A DNA stretch of 50,288 bases from NCBI GenBank assembly GCA_030729785.1, contig JANQWS010000091.1, forward strand, positions 1 to 50,288, given 5' to 3'. A model generated the notes under the pieces. It did not search any database, was not told the DNA's origin, and saw only the letters and a list, made by a program, of their open reading frames with translations. The stretch comes from Algoriphagus sp. (lineage in GTDB: Bacteria > Bacteroidota > Bacteroidia > Cytophagales > Cyclobacteriaceae). Of this stretch, positions 8,248-16,582 are shown piece after piece. Within the stretch, counting starts at the first letter, position 1; every line of letters begins with the position of its first letter. The position numbers were made by a program, and so were the translations under genes.

Positions 8248-9723
8248 TTAGGATAGAGTCAATTCCAAGTTGACACAAGGAGGCACATCCTCTTCGTAAT
8301 GACTCACGTAGATGACAGCAGTAGGAAGTCGGAGTAGGAGATCCTGTAGCGTGTTTTTAAACAGTTCCCGTTGTTGTTCGTCTAAGCCCTGAGAAGCCTC
8401 GTCTAGGATCAAGAGTTGCGGTTTTTTGATCAATGCGCGAGCAAGCAAGGCCCAGCGTTGCTGGGCCAGCGAAAGTTCAAAAAAGTAGGTTTCCTTCAAG
8501 TCTTGAAATTGAAAGGCTTCCATCCATGTTTGTGCCAGGGCCTCTTGTTCTTGGGTAACTGATTTGAATAGCCCTAGGGTATCGAAAAGCCCGGATAGGA
8601 TCACCTTTCTCAGGCTCTGGTTTCTAGGAAAGTAGCGGCTGAGCTCAGGTGCTACAAATCCGATGGGCTTTTTGAGTTCCCAGATGCTCTCTCCCGAACC
8701 CCTTTTTTTACCAAATAGAGAGAAATTCTGGGAATAGGCTTGAGGATTTTCTCCGATAAGGAGGCTGATTAAGGTTGATTTCCCACTTCCATTTTTTCCC
8801 CTCAATCGCCAGCGTTCTCCGGATTGAATGTTCCAATTGAGCCGATCTAGGATAAGGGTCTGACCATAGCGGATCGAAACCTCCTTCAAGACTACTACCT
8901 CACCAGAATAGATGGGATAGGAGGATAGTATGGGGAGGACAGGAGTTAGGTCCCAGGAATGGATTGGGCTAGGCCTAGTCTGTGGATCATATTCGCTGCG
9001 CTCCCAGGTTTGTAGGCCTTTATAATCCTTCAAATAGGCAATATGGGTAATCTGAGGGAGAATCTCTGCCGAGGTGGTCGTGAGTAGTACGTGGATATTG
9101 GCCTGGATGCAAGCAGCTAAGAAATCCCCAAAGGCCGCTCGGCTTTCCTGATCCAATCCAGTGAGGGGCTGATCCATCAAGTAGAGCAGGGGCTGCCGCA
9201 AAAGACCTGCGGCTAGAGAGAGCCTACGCGTTTCCCCATTGGATAGCATCAATAGGGAGGCATCGAGGAGGTGATTTAGTCGCAGAAGTTGGGCTACCTT
9301 TTCTGTGGTCCAGGGTCCTTTCCGCGTGGCTGGAATGGATTGGAGGTAATTTCCCACAGTGATGGTATCGTGGACATCGGCACTATTGAAGCGCTGTTGG
9401 TAGTAGAAGTTCTGTAGGCCTGCCTTATTTCGGATGGGATAATCTTGGGAGACTAGTGCGATCAAGTCTCGGAAACTGTGTACTTGGCCTGCTTGACTTT
9501 GTTGCGCAGTATAGTCTCTCGCAAAGGGAGTTTCTAAACTTCCTTGCTGCAGCAAAGTTTTCCCAAGGAGGGTTTCCAATAGCCCGGTTAAGGACTTTCC
9601 TGAATCTCCATACACCGCCCAATGTTCCCCTCGCTTCCAAGTGAACTGGAGTTTCTCCCCAAGAGTTGCCCCTTGAAAATGAACCTGTGCATCGGTTAGT
9701 TGGATGAGAATTGGGTTGGACAT
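8248..9723 (-). CDS. ModF-like ABC protein with two ATPase domains
   Basis: This 491-residue soluble protein has two ABC ATPase domains, the length and layout of E. coli ModF (PhrA). Domain 1 looks degenerate. Its P-loop reads VYGDSGKS (Lys43), lacking two glycines, the signature is LSNGE (160-164), and the Walker B reads LMDQP with Gln185 where the catalytic Glu should be. Domain 2 is intact, with GKNGSGKST, a LSLAQ signature and LLILDEAS. There is no permease nearby, so it may act as a non-transport ABC protein, perhaps linked to molybdate. The start was moved to the ATG at 9723, which gives a normal N-terminal beta strand. Molybdate specificity is inferred only from family likeness. Confidence 0.82.
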   Translation of the reverse strand: MSNPILIQLTDAQVHFQGATLGEKLQFTWKRGEHWAVYGDSGKSLTGLLETLLGKTLLQQGSLETPFARDYTAQQSQAGQVHSFRDLIALVSQDYPIRNKAGLQNFYYQQRFNSADVHDTITVGNYLQSIPATRKGPWTTEKVAQLLRLNHLLDASLLMLSNGETRRLSLAAGLLRQPLLYLMDQPLTGLDQESRAAFGDFLAACIQANIHVLLTTTSAEILPQITHIAYLKDYKGLQTWERSEYDPQTRPSPIHSWDLTPVLPILSSYPIYSGEVVVLKEVSIRYGQTLILDRLNWNIQSGERWRLRGKNGSGKSTLISLLIGENPQAYSQNFSLFGKKRGSGESIWELKKPIGFVAPELSRYFPRNQSLRKVILSGLFDTLGLFKSVTQEQEALAQTWMEAFQFQDLKETYFFELSLAQQRWALLARALIKKPQLLILDEASQGLDEQQRELFKNTLQDLLLRLPTAVIYVSHYEEDVPPCVNLELTLS

Positions 9724-9858
9724 GAAGGATAAAAACAGGTACAATTTACAAGTCAAATTCGGTGCTTTGGAGCGACTTGATTGGTGCTAAACCACTCGAA
9801 AGAATTTAATATAATAAATTGATTAACAAGTATTAAAATAGACTTAAATCAAGTAAAT

Positions 9859-10236
9859 TTAATCTATGGGGTAAGGAATAAAGACAAAACTGGTAAAGGC
9901 TCCGTCCATCACGAATAAGCAACAAAATTCATCTGGGTCTTTGTAGGCTTGCGTGAATTCTTCTACTGCTTCTTCAGCGATCAATCCCCGCTGCACAAAC
10001 TCGTCGATGTAGGTGATAAAGTAGTTCCAATCCAATTCCTTCTCCGCTTTGCCAATAAAGATTTTTCCAATGGGTTGCATTTCTTTCGAGATGGGAAAAA
10101 TAGGGTAGGCTGAGAAGCCTTTGGAACGAACCTGGTAGGAAGCTTCTTTCAGGACATCACAAATTTTGATAAAGTCCGTGGTAATGGTACCGAGGTATTT
10201 GCCGCTTAATTCGGGGTCATTAAAATCTGATATCAT
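9859..10236 (-). CDS. Conserved hypothetical protein coupled to rlmD
   Basis: This acidic 125-residue soluble protein has no signal peptide or membrane segment. It starts MISDFNDPELSGKYLG and ends FVFIPYPID. I do not recognise a named domain, though its composition and length suggest a small alpha/beta protein. Two adjacent cysteines occur near residue 107 (EFCCLF). Its start codon overlaps the rlmD stop in an ATGA arrangement, so it is translated from the rlmD transcript. A role tied to rRNA modification or ribosomes is possible only by association. Confidence 0.75.
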   Translation of the reverse strand: MISDFNDPELSGKYLGTITTDFIKICDVLKEASYQVRSKGFSAYPIFPISKEMQPIGKIFIGKAEKELDWNYFITYIDEFVQRGLIAEEAVEEFTQAYKDPDEFCCLFVMDGAFTSFVFIPYPID

Positions 10237-11639
10237 TGCTTGAGGCTTAAGCGTACAACATTTTCAACATGGTAGGTTTGTGGAAACATGTCCACAGGCT
10301 GCACCAGATCTACCTGGTAGAGTTCTGCCAGCAAACCCAGGTCTCGAGCCTGCGTGGCAGGATTGCAAGAAACGTATACAATCACAGGAGCAGCAATTCG
10401 GAGCAGCATCTGGATGACCTTTTCGTCCATTCCTGCACGTGGAGGGTCGGTGATGATCAAGTCTGGCTTGGGGTGGGTTGCCATAAATTCATCGTTTAGA
10501 ATATCCTTCATGTCTCCCGCATAGAAAAGCGTGTTTTCGATGCCGTTCAACTGGGAATTGAGTTTGGCGTCCTCAATGGCCGCTTCCACATATTCTACCC
10601 CAATCACTTGTTTGGCTTGTTTGGCCACAAAATTGGCAATGGTGCCTGTGCCCGTGTACAAGTCATAGACTACCTCGTTTCCTTTCAGTTGGGCCTGATC
10701 ACGAACTACCTTGTACAATTCATAAGCTTGGGCGGAATTGGTTTGGTAAAAGGATTTCGGTCCAATGCGGAACCGAAGACCCTCCATTTGCTCCTCGATG
10801 TAGGGCAATCCCGAATAGGTCACCAATTCCAAATCGTGGAAGGTTTCATTGCCCTTGGTGTTGATGACGTAGAGTAGGGAGGTAATTTCAGGGAAACGAC
10901 TCTTCAAAAAGTCCATTACTTTAAAAATTGACTCTGGGTCATTTTCTCCAAATTGGACGATGACCATCGTTTGCTGGGTGCTTGTGGTGCGGATGATCAA
11001 GTTGCGCAGCAATCCAATCTGGTTCCGAATGGCATAGAAACTTAATCCTTCTTGTCGGGCAAATTGGCGCAATTCATTTCGTACGTCATTGGAAATTCCC
11101 CCTTGGAGGTAGCAATGTTCGATGTCGATGATTTTGTCAAACATCTTGGGGATGTGAAAGCCCAAGGCATTTCGTTCAAACTCTTGCTCGGAGTCGATTT
11201 CCTCGCGGGTCAACCAGCGGGAATTCGAAAAGGTAAAGTCTAGTTTGTTGCGGTAGTATTGGGTATTGGCAGAGGCAAGTAGGGGAGCCACTTCCGGAAT
11301 GGGAACTTTTGCGATCCGCTGAAATTGATCTACTACCTGTTGCCGCTTGTACTCTTGTTGGAGATCGTAAGTGATGTGCTGCCACTTGCAGCCCCCACAG
11401 GTGCCAAAGTGTGCGCAGAAGGGCTCGATTCGGTCTTTGGAGTAATTGTGAAAATGAACGGCTTCCCCTTCCATGAAGGAACTTTTGCCTTTGGTGATTC
11501 GTACATCGACCACATCGCCTGGAGCGACATTGGATACAAATACTACCTTGCCTTCGTGGTACCCTAGGCATTTGCCTTCGGTAGCGATGCGTTCAATGGT
11601 CAACTGAGTGATGACCTTGTGTTTCATTTTTCGGGACAT
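10233..11639 (-). CDS. rlmD: 23S rRNA (uracil-C5)-methyltransferase, RlmD/RumA family
   Basis: This 468-residue SAM-dependent enzyme methylates a uridine of 23S rRNA (U1939 in E. coli). The N-terminal TRAM RNA-binding domain covers about residues 8-65. An Fe-S cluster is indicated by Cys75-x5-Cys81-x2-Cys84 and Cys176. The methyltransferase domain shows DLYTGTGT for SAM binding, ITDPPRAGM, and the catalytic VSCNPAT cysteine near the C-terminus. Bacteroidota often have several RumA-like paralogues, so the precise target (U1939 or U747) is uncertain. The next gene is coupled by ATGA overlap. The first ATG at 11639 is used, and a second Met four codons on is possible. Confidence 0.92.
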   Translation of the reverse strand: MSRKMKHKVITQLTIERIATEGKCLGYHEGKVVFVSNVAPGDVVDVRITKGKSSFMEGEAVHFHNYSKDRIEPFCAHFGTCGGCKWQHITYDLQQEYKRQQVVDQFQRIAKVPIPEVAPLLASANTQYYRNKLDFTFSNSRWLTREEIDSEQEFERNALGFHIPKMFDKIIDIEHCYLQGGISNDVRNELRQFARQEGLSFYAIRNQIGLLRNLIIRTTSTQQTMVIVQFGENDPESIFKVMDFLKSRFPEITSLLYVINTKGNETFHDLELVTYSGLPYIEEQMEGLRFRIGPKSFYQTNSAQAYELYKVVRDQAQLKGNEVVYDLYTGTGTIANFVAKQAKQVIGVEYVEAAIEDAKLNSQLNGIENTLFYAGDMKDILNDEFMATHPKPDLIITDPPRAGMDEKVIQMLLRIAAPVIVYVSCNPATQARDLGLLAELYQVDLVQPVDMFPQTYHVENVVRLSLKQ

Positions 11640-11760
11640 GGCCGTAAAATTAGGAAAAACGCAGGGATTTGGACTACCCGGTTACACGTGGAGGGATCTC
11701 TTTTCTCAATACTTTCTCAATCCGCATTGTTTCTTGTCATTTTTCTATCTTTACAGGTAA

Positions 11761-12582
11761 ATGTCGGATATGAACTATACGAATAAAGTGGTAGTCATTA
11801 CGGGTGCCACCTCAGGAATTGGAGAAGCATGCGCAGCGGTATTTGGAGCCGCTGGGGCCCAACTGGTGATCACAGGAAGGAATGCGCAGAAGTTGGAGGC
11901 TACTGCGGCCAAACTTCAGGCGATGAATCTCACGGTGCTTCCCCTTCTTGCTGATGCTGGTTCTGAAGCCGACAACAAGCGCATGGCGGAAGAAGCCATT
12001 GCTCGATTTGGGCGAATCGATATTTTGATCAACAATGCAGGCATCTCCATGAGAGCCTTGTTTCAGGACTTGGATTTGGAGGTATTTCGCAAGGTGATGG
12101 ATACCAATTTTTGGGGAACTGTCTATGCGACCAAGTTCTGCTTACCCGCCATTTTGGAGAGCAAGGGTTCCATTATTGGAATCTCTTCGATCAATGGTTA
12201 TCGGGGAACGCCTGCGCGTACGGCCTATACGGCAAGTAAGTATGCGATGAATGGATTTTTTGAATCCTTGCGTACCGAGGTGATGAAAAAAGGGGTGCAT
12301 GTTTTGGTCGTAGCACCAGGCTTCACCTCCTCTAATATTCGTAATACAGCGCTGACTGCAGATGGAAGTTCCCAAGGAGAATCCCCGCGCGATGAATCCA
12401 AGATGATGACTTCGGAAGAAGTGGCCACTCGCATTCTAGAGGCTACGACCCGTAGAAAACGGGATTTGGTATTGACTACTCAAGGAAAGTTGGCCGTGTT
12501 TTTAAACAAATGGATTCCAGGAATCCTGGACGGCATCGTATACAATCAAATGGCCAAAGAGAAAGATTCCCCATTCAACTAA
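11761..12582 (+). CDS. Short-chain dehydrogenase/reductase (SDR family)
   Basis: This 273-residue classical SDR has the cofactor loop TGATSGIG (residues 14-21), NNAG (91-94) and the catalytic triad Ser143, Tyr156 and Lys160 (YTASK). The GR pair at 39-40 after the second beta strand suggests NADP preference. The C-terminal tail is longer than minimal and resembles the DHRS7-like group, with a hydrophobic IPGILDGIV segment. The substrate is not predictable. Two ATGs are available, at 11761 and 11770. A TATCTTTA box only 8 bp upstream of the first would leave almost no leader, so the second start is also plausible. Confidence 0.9.
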   Translation: MSDMNYTNKVVVITGATSGIGEACAAVFGAAGAQLVITGRNAQKLEATAAKLQAMNLTVLPLLADAGSEADNKRMAEEAIARFGRIDILINNAGISMRALFQDLDLEVFRKVMDTNFWGTVYATKFCLPAILESKGSIIGISSINGYRGTPARTAYTASKYAMNGFFESLRTEVMKKGVHVLVVAPGFTSSNIRNTALTADGSSQGESPRDESKMMTSEEVATRILEATTRRKRDLVLTTQGKLAVFLNKWIPGILDGIVYNQMAKEKDSPFN

Positions 12583-12598
12583 TTGTAGGTAGCAGCTG

Positions 12599-13369
12599 TC
12601 AATTGTAGCCTACAAGTCGGTAGACTACTAGACCAATCCATTCTTTCACCAAAAGTTGCCAACTGAATATCGCCCATGGACCTGGATAAAGGAGAGAGGG
12701 GAGATCGTACTTCACATCATGGCTGTAATAATCGACTGGAAAGGGGATGGTATTGAGCCCTACTTTGTCAAAGCATTTTTTCGATCGAGGCATGTGAAAT
12801 GCTGAAGTAATCAATACAAATTCCTGCTGGGTAGCAATTCCCTCTTTTTCTAAAAATTCTTTGGTGAAAAGTGCATTTTCTCGCGTGTTTACGCTTTTCT
12901 CCTCAATCAGAATATCCGCTTCCGGCATGCCCGTCATCATCAAAAAACGCTTGAGTAATTCCGCTTCAGAATAGGTGTTGGTGGGATTCAATCCTTGGCC
13001 TCCAGTAATGAGGATTTTCTTGATTTTGCCTATGCGGTAGAGTTGTAAGGCTTGGGTTATTCGGTCAGCCCCTCTTCCGAAGAAGGTTCGATCCGTTGCT
13101 GTTTTGTTAAGATTAGTCACCCCTGTGAGGACTATACCGATTTCAGAGGAAGGAATTTCGTCAAAGGATTTGTAAGGGGGTTCCCAGGCCAATAGCGCCA
13201 GGTTGGACAGGAAGGGATTCGAAAATAAGAGCAGGAGCACAATTCCAATCCCTAGGATTTTCCTTCCTTTAGATTTTGGGATGTAGAAGAAAGCGGCCAG
13301 CAGAACCAGGATAACCAAGGTGAGTGGCATGGCCAAAAAACTGAGGAACTGGGAGAGGTAGAAAAACAT
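12599..13369 (-). CDS. YdcF/SanA/ElyC family membrane protein (DUF218)
   Basis: This 256-residue protein has two N-terminal hydrophobic segments (about residues 8-28 and 35-60) followed by a DUF218 domain. The domain shows GIVLTGV, LITGGQGL, the S-E-A segment before a helix, SVNTRENA and ITSAFHMPRS. These match the ElyC/YdcF family, implicated in envelope integrity and undecaprenyl-phosphate or peptidoglycan metabolism in E. coli. The topology suggests an inner-membrane anchor with the domain outside the cytoplasm. It converges on the SDR gene with a 16-bp gap and diverges from the lactate-dehydrogenase-like gene. The biochemical activity of the family is not settled. Confidence 0.88.
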   Translation of the reverse strand: MFFYLSQFLSFLAMPLTLVILVLLAAFFYIPKSKGRKILGIGIVLLLLFSNPFLSNLALLAWEPPYKSFDEIPSSEIGIVLTGVTNLNKTATDRTFFGRGADRITQALQLYRIGKIKKILITGGQGLNPTNTYSEAELLKRFLMMTGMPEADILIEEKSVNTRENALFTKEFLEKEGIATQQEFVLITSAFHMPRSKKCFDKVGLNTIPFPVDYYSHDVKYDLPSLLYPGPWAIFSWQLLVKEWIGLVVYRLVGYN

Positions 13370-13520
13370 GGTAAAGCAGAATTGAATTGAAAAACAAAGA
13401 ATTCTTGAAATCGGAAGTCAGGAAAAATCAAACGTTCCTTTTCCAAGATTTTTACCTTTCAAAGGTGCATATTTTTACTTTTTGTTCGTAAAAAATTGCG
13501 TCATAAAGTTAATTTTGAGC

Positions 13521-16466
13521 ATGCCTTCAGATCATCCCAACTTAATTCCATTTTTAAATGAATTAGCTACCCAATTGGAAGGGACTCTCCAATGGGATAC
13601 CCTCACCAAAACCCTCTATGCAACCGATGCATCGGTGTACCGGGAGATTCCTCTCGCGGTGGCATTTCCCAAGACAGAAAAAGACATTCAAAAGTTGATT
13701 CATTTTGCAAATGAAAAGGGAACCTCGCTAATTCCAAGGACTGCAGGCACTTCGCTTGCTGGGCAATGTGTGGGCAATGGTATTGTAGTAGATGTTGCTA
13801 CTCATTTTACACAAATCCTCGAGTTTAATAAAGAGGAGCGATGGGTACGTGTGCAGCCAGGGGTGGTCCGCGATGAATTAAACCGCTTTTTAAAGCCCCA
13901 TGGCTTATTTTTCTCTCCCATCACCTCTACTGCTAATCGAGCGATGATTGGGGGAATGGTCGGTAACAATTCCTCGGGCACTACTTCGATTGTGTACGGA
14001 GTTACCCGAGACAAGGTGATTTCTCTCCATACCATTTTAAGCGACGGAAAAAAGGTGGTGTTCCGAGAACTTTCGGCAGAAGATTTTAAGCGCAAGTGCG
14101 GGCAGAAAGATTTGGAAGGAAACCTTTACCGTCAGGTCTGGGAGGAGCTTGGTCAGCCCGAGACAAGAGCAGAAATTCATGCGCAGTTTCCTAAAAAGTC
14201 CATACACAGACGCAATACGGGTTATGCGGTCGACGAATTGCTTCAGGCTTCCCAGTTTGAGGGAACAGAAAATTTTAATTTTTGCAAACTCCTGACTGGT
14301 TCTGAAGGTACTCTAGCCTTTACTACGGAGATCAAATTGAGGGTAGACCCACTTCCAGATCCAGTCGAGATTGTGGTAGCTGCCCATTTTGAATCAATCC
14401 ACGAAAGCATGAAGTCTGCCCAAGTGGCGATGAAGCATCCCGTGACGGCAGTGGAGTTGATGGATAAAATCATCTTAGACTGTACCAAGGAAAGCATTGA
14501 ATACTCTAAAAATCGCTACTTCGTGGAGGGAGATCCCAAAGCGATTTTGATGATTGAATTTCGAGGAAAAACCTTGGAAGAGGCAACGGCAAAAGGGGAG
14601 GCGCTAGTGGCCGACTTGAAGGGGGCTGGATATGGCTATGCCTATCCGATTATTGAACCTGAGAAAGTGGCTTCTGCCTGGGCGCTACGGGCAGCAGGGC
14701 TAGGTCTTCTGGGGAATATCCCAGGTGACCCAAAAGCGGTAGCCTGCATAGAGGATACTGCGGTGGATATTGAAGATTTGGCAGATTACATCGATGAGTT
14801 AGACGAGATTTTGGAAGCCTTCAACCAAAGTCCAGTTCATTATGCGCATGCAGGAGCAGGAGAAATTCACATGCGGCCTATTCTTGATTTAAAGAAGGCG
14901 GAAGACGTGGAGGATTTTTACCAGATTTCTCTTGCTTCCGCCAAATTGGTCAAAAAATACCAAGGCTCCCTTTCTGGAGAGCATGGAGATGGACGCGTTC
15001 GTGCTACCTTTATCCCGCTGATGGTGGGAGAAAAAAATTACGAACTCTTTCGCCGCATCAAATTCACCTGGGATCCTTCGAATATTTTTAATCCTGGAAA
15101 AATCGTAGATGCTGCACCGATGAACCAGTTTCTACGCTATGAAGTCGGTATGCAAACACCGGAGCCTGAGACAGTCCTAGATTTTTCAGGAGTGGGAGGG
15201 ATACTACGGTTAGCGGAGAAATGCAATGGTTCGGGAGATTGTCGCAAGCTTCCAGGTTCAGGCGGGACGATGTGTCCTTCCTTTATGGCTACACGCAACG
15301 AGCGGGATTCGGTACGTGGACGCGCAAATACCCTGAGAGAGTTTCTGACGCTGGATAAAAAAGAAAATGCCTTTGATCATCCAGAGATCAAAGAAGCTTT
15401 GGATTTGTGTTTGAGCTGCAAAGGATGTACGGCTGAGTGCCCATCCAATGTAGACATGTCCAGCATGAAAGCTGAATTTCTGTACCAATACCAAAAGACC
15501 CACGGGGTACCTTTGCGGTCTCGGGCATTTGCCTACATCAATGAGCTGAATCGCTTGGGGTCATTGATCCCTGTTGTTTCTAACTTTTTCTTGACCAATT
15601 CCATCACTGGAGGTTTACTTAAATCATTTTTAGGGGTAGCTCCAAATCGAAATCTTCCAGAGATCAGTGCTGTTAGTCTAAGGGCTTGGTACAAAAAGAA
15701 CTATACCCTCCTCCCTGCTCCCGTCAAGATGATTAAGTCGGTGTATTTTTTTGTAGATGAGTTTACCAACTACAACGATACCCAAATCGGAATCAAGGCC
15801 ATTTCTTTACTTAAAAAGTTGGGCTATGAGGTGAAGGTGGTTGACCATGAGGAGAGTGGGCGCTCTGCGCTATCCAAAGGATTGCTCTTGAAAGCAAAAA
15901 AGCATGCGGAAGCCAATATCCGTATTTTTGAAAAGTTGATCGATGGAAACACCCCGTTGATTGGTTTGGAACCATCTGCAATTCTAAGTTTCCGGGACGA
16001 ATACCCACGGATCGTTGGTCCAGAGTGGGTGGAGGGAGCGAAGAAACTCAAGTTTCACGCGCAATTGATCGATGAATTTTTGGGTAAAGAGATTGCTGCC
16101 GGAAATATCAAGCCAAGTGAGTTTACCAAACGTGCAGAAAAAATCAAATTGCATGGACACTGCCATCAAAAAGCACTTTCTTCGCTTTCTTGGACTCAAA
16201 AAATCCTCTCCCTTCCAGTCAATTATGTGGTAGAGCCAATACCTAGTGGCTGTTGTGGTATGGCAGGTTCCTTCGGATACGAAGCAGAACATTACCAAGT
16301 ATCGCAGCAGGTGGGGGAATTAGTGCTTTTTCCAGCTGTTCGAAAGGCTGAAGCGGACACATTGATTGCTGCTCCAGGTACTTCTTGTAGGCATCAGATT
16401 GCTGATGGTACGGGAAGAAAGGCATTGCATCCGATAGAGATTTTGTGGGATGCTTTGAACCGGTAG
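13521..16466 (+). CDS. FAD- and Fe-S-binding oxidoreductase, D-lactate dehydrogenase-like fusion
   Basis: This 981-residue protein fuses a GlcD/Dld-type flavoprotein to a GlpC/LldE-type Fe-S module. The FAD-binding domain shows PRTAGTSLAGQ and GGMVGNNSSGT, and a C-terminal flavin-oxidase domain includes HAGAGEIHMRP and SGEHGDGR. A ferredoxin-like part has Cys630-x2-Cys633-x2-Cys636-x3-Cys640. The CCG domain ends with SGCCGMAGSFG (Cys911-Cys912). Such fusions oxidise D-lactate or a related 2-hydroxyacid and pass electrons to quinone at the membrane. An upstream in-frame start at 13482 would add 13 unusual residues, so I prefer the ATG at 13521. D-lactate is inferred; glycolate or D-2-hydroxyglutarate are alternatives. 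Confidence 0.88.
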   Translation: MPSDHPNLIPFLNELATQLEGTLQWDTLTKTLYATDASVYREIPLAVAFPKTEKDIQKLIHFANEKGTSLIPRTAGTSLAGQCVGNGIVVDVATHFTQILEFNKEERWVRVQPGVVRDELNRFLKPHGLFFSPITSTANRAMIGGMVGNNSSGTTSIVYGVTRDKVISLHTILSDGKKVVFRELSAEDFKRKCGQKDLEGNLYRQVWEELGQPETRAEIHAQFPKKSIHRRNTGYAVDELLQASQFEGTENFNFCKLLTGSEGTLAFTTEIKLRVDPLPDPVEIVVAAHFESIHESMKSAQVAMKHPVTAVELMDKIILDCTKESIEYSKNRYFVEGDPKAILMIEFRGKTLEEATAKGEALVADLKGAGYGYAYPIIEPEKVASAWALRAAGLGLLGNIPGDPKAVACIEDTAVDIEDLADYIDELDEILEAFNQSPVHYAHAGAGEIHMRPILDLKKAEDVEDFYQISLASAKLVKKYQGSLSGEHGDGRVRATFIPLMVGEKNYELFRRIKFTWDPSNIFNPGKIVDAAPMNQFLRYEVGMQTPEPETVLDFSGVGGILRLAEKCNGSGDCRKLPGSGGTMCPSFMATRNERDSVRGRANTLREFLTLDKKENAFDHPEIKEALDLCLSCKGCTAECPSNVDMSSMKAEFLYQYQKTHGVPLRSRAFAYINELNRLGSLIPVVSNFFLTNSITGGLLKSFLGVAPNRNLPEISAVSLRAWYKKNYTLLPAPVKMIKSVYFFVDEFTNYNDTQIGIKAISLLKKLGYEVKVVDHEESGRSALSKGLLLKAKKHAEANIRIFEKLIDGNTPLIGLEPSAILSFRDEYPRIVGPEWVEGAKKLKFHAQLIDEFLGKEIAAGNIKPSEFTKRAEKIKLHGHCHQKALSSLSWTQKILSLPVNYVVEPIPSGCCGMAGSFGYEAEHYQVSQQVGELVLFPAVRKAEADTLIAAPGTSCRHQIADGTGRKALHPIEILWDALNR

Positions 16467-16582
16467 ACAGTAAATCTTAAACCTACTTATGTTTTTTATA
16501 AATCGACAATTACTGTCAATTTAGTGGGTGTTAGAGTGGATTGCATTTTGAGTTCTTTATATTCGAGGAGAACTTTTTTTCT

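Noticed and set aside
8147..8278. Upstream extension of the class V aminotransferase-fold protein by 44 residues
   Set aside because: The extension is not protein-like for this family and would hide the Tat signal. The ATG at 8146 starts directly at MASRRTFL.
12583..12615. TTGTAGG/CCTACAA and TTGTAG-C-CTACAA repeats between the SDR and ydcF genes
   Set aside because: They are short, lie partly in the ydcF coding end and lack a T-run, so there is no basis to call a terminator or operator.
16466..16517. Inverted repeat GACAGTAA/TTACTGTC after the lactate-dehydrogenase-like gene
   Set aside because: The 36-nt loop and lack of a T-run make it a poor terminator, and an 8-bp repeat can occur by chance.
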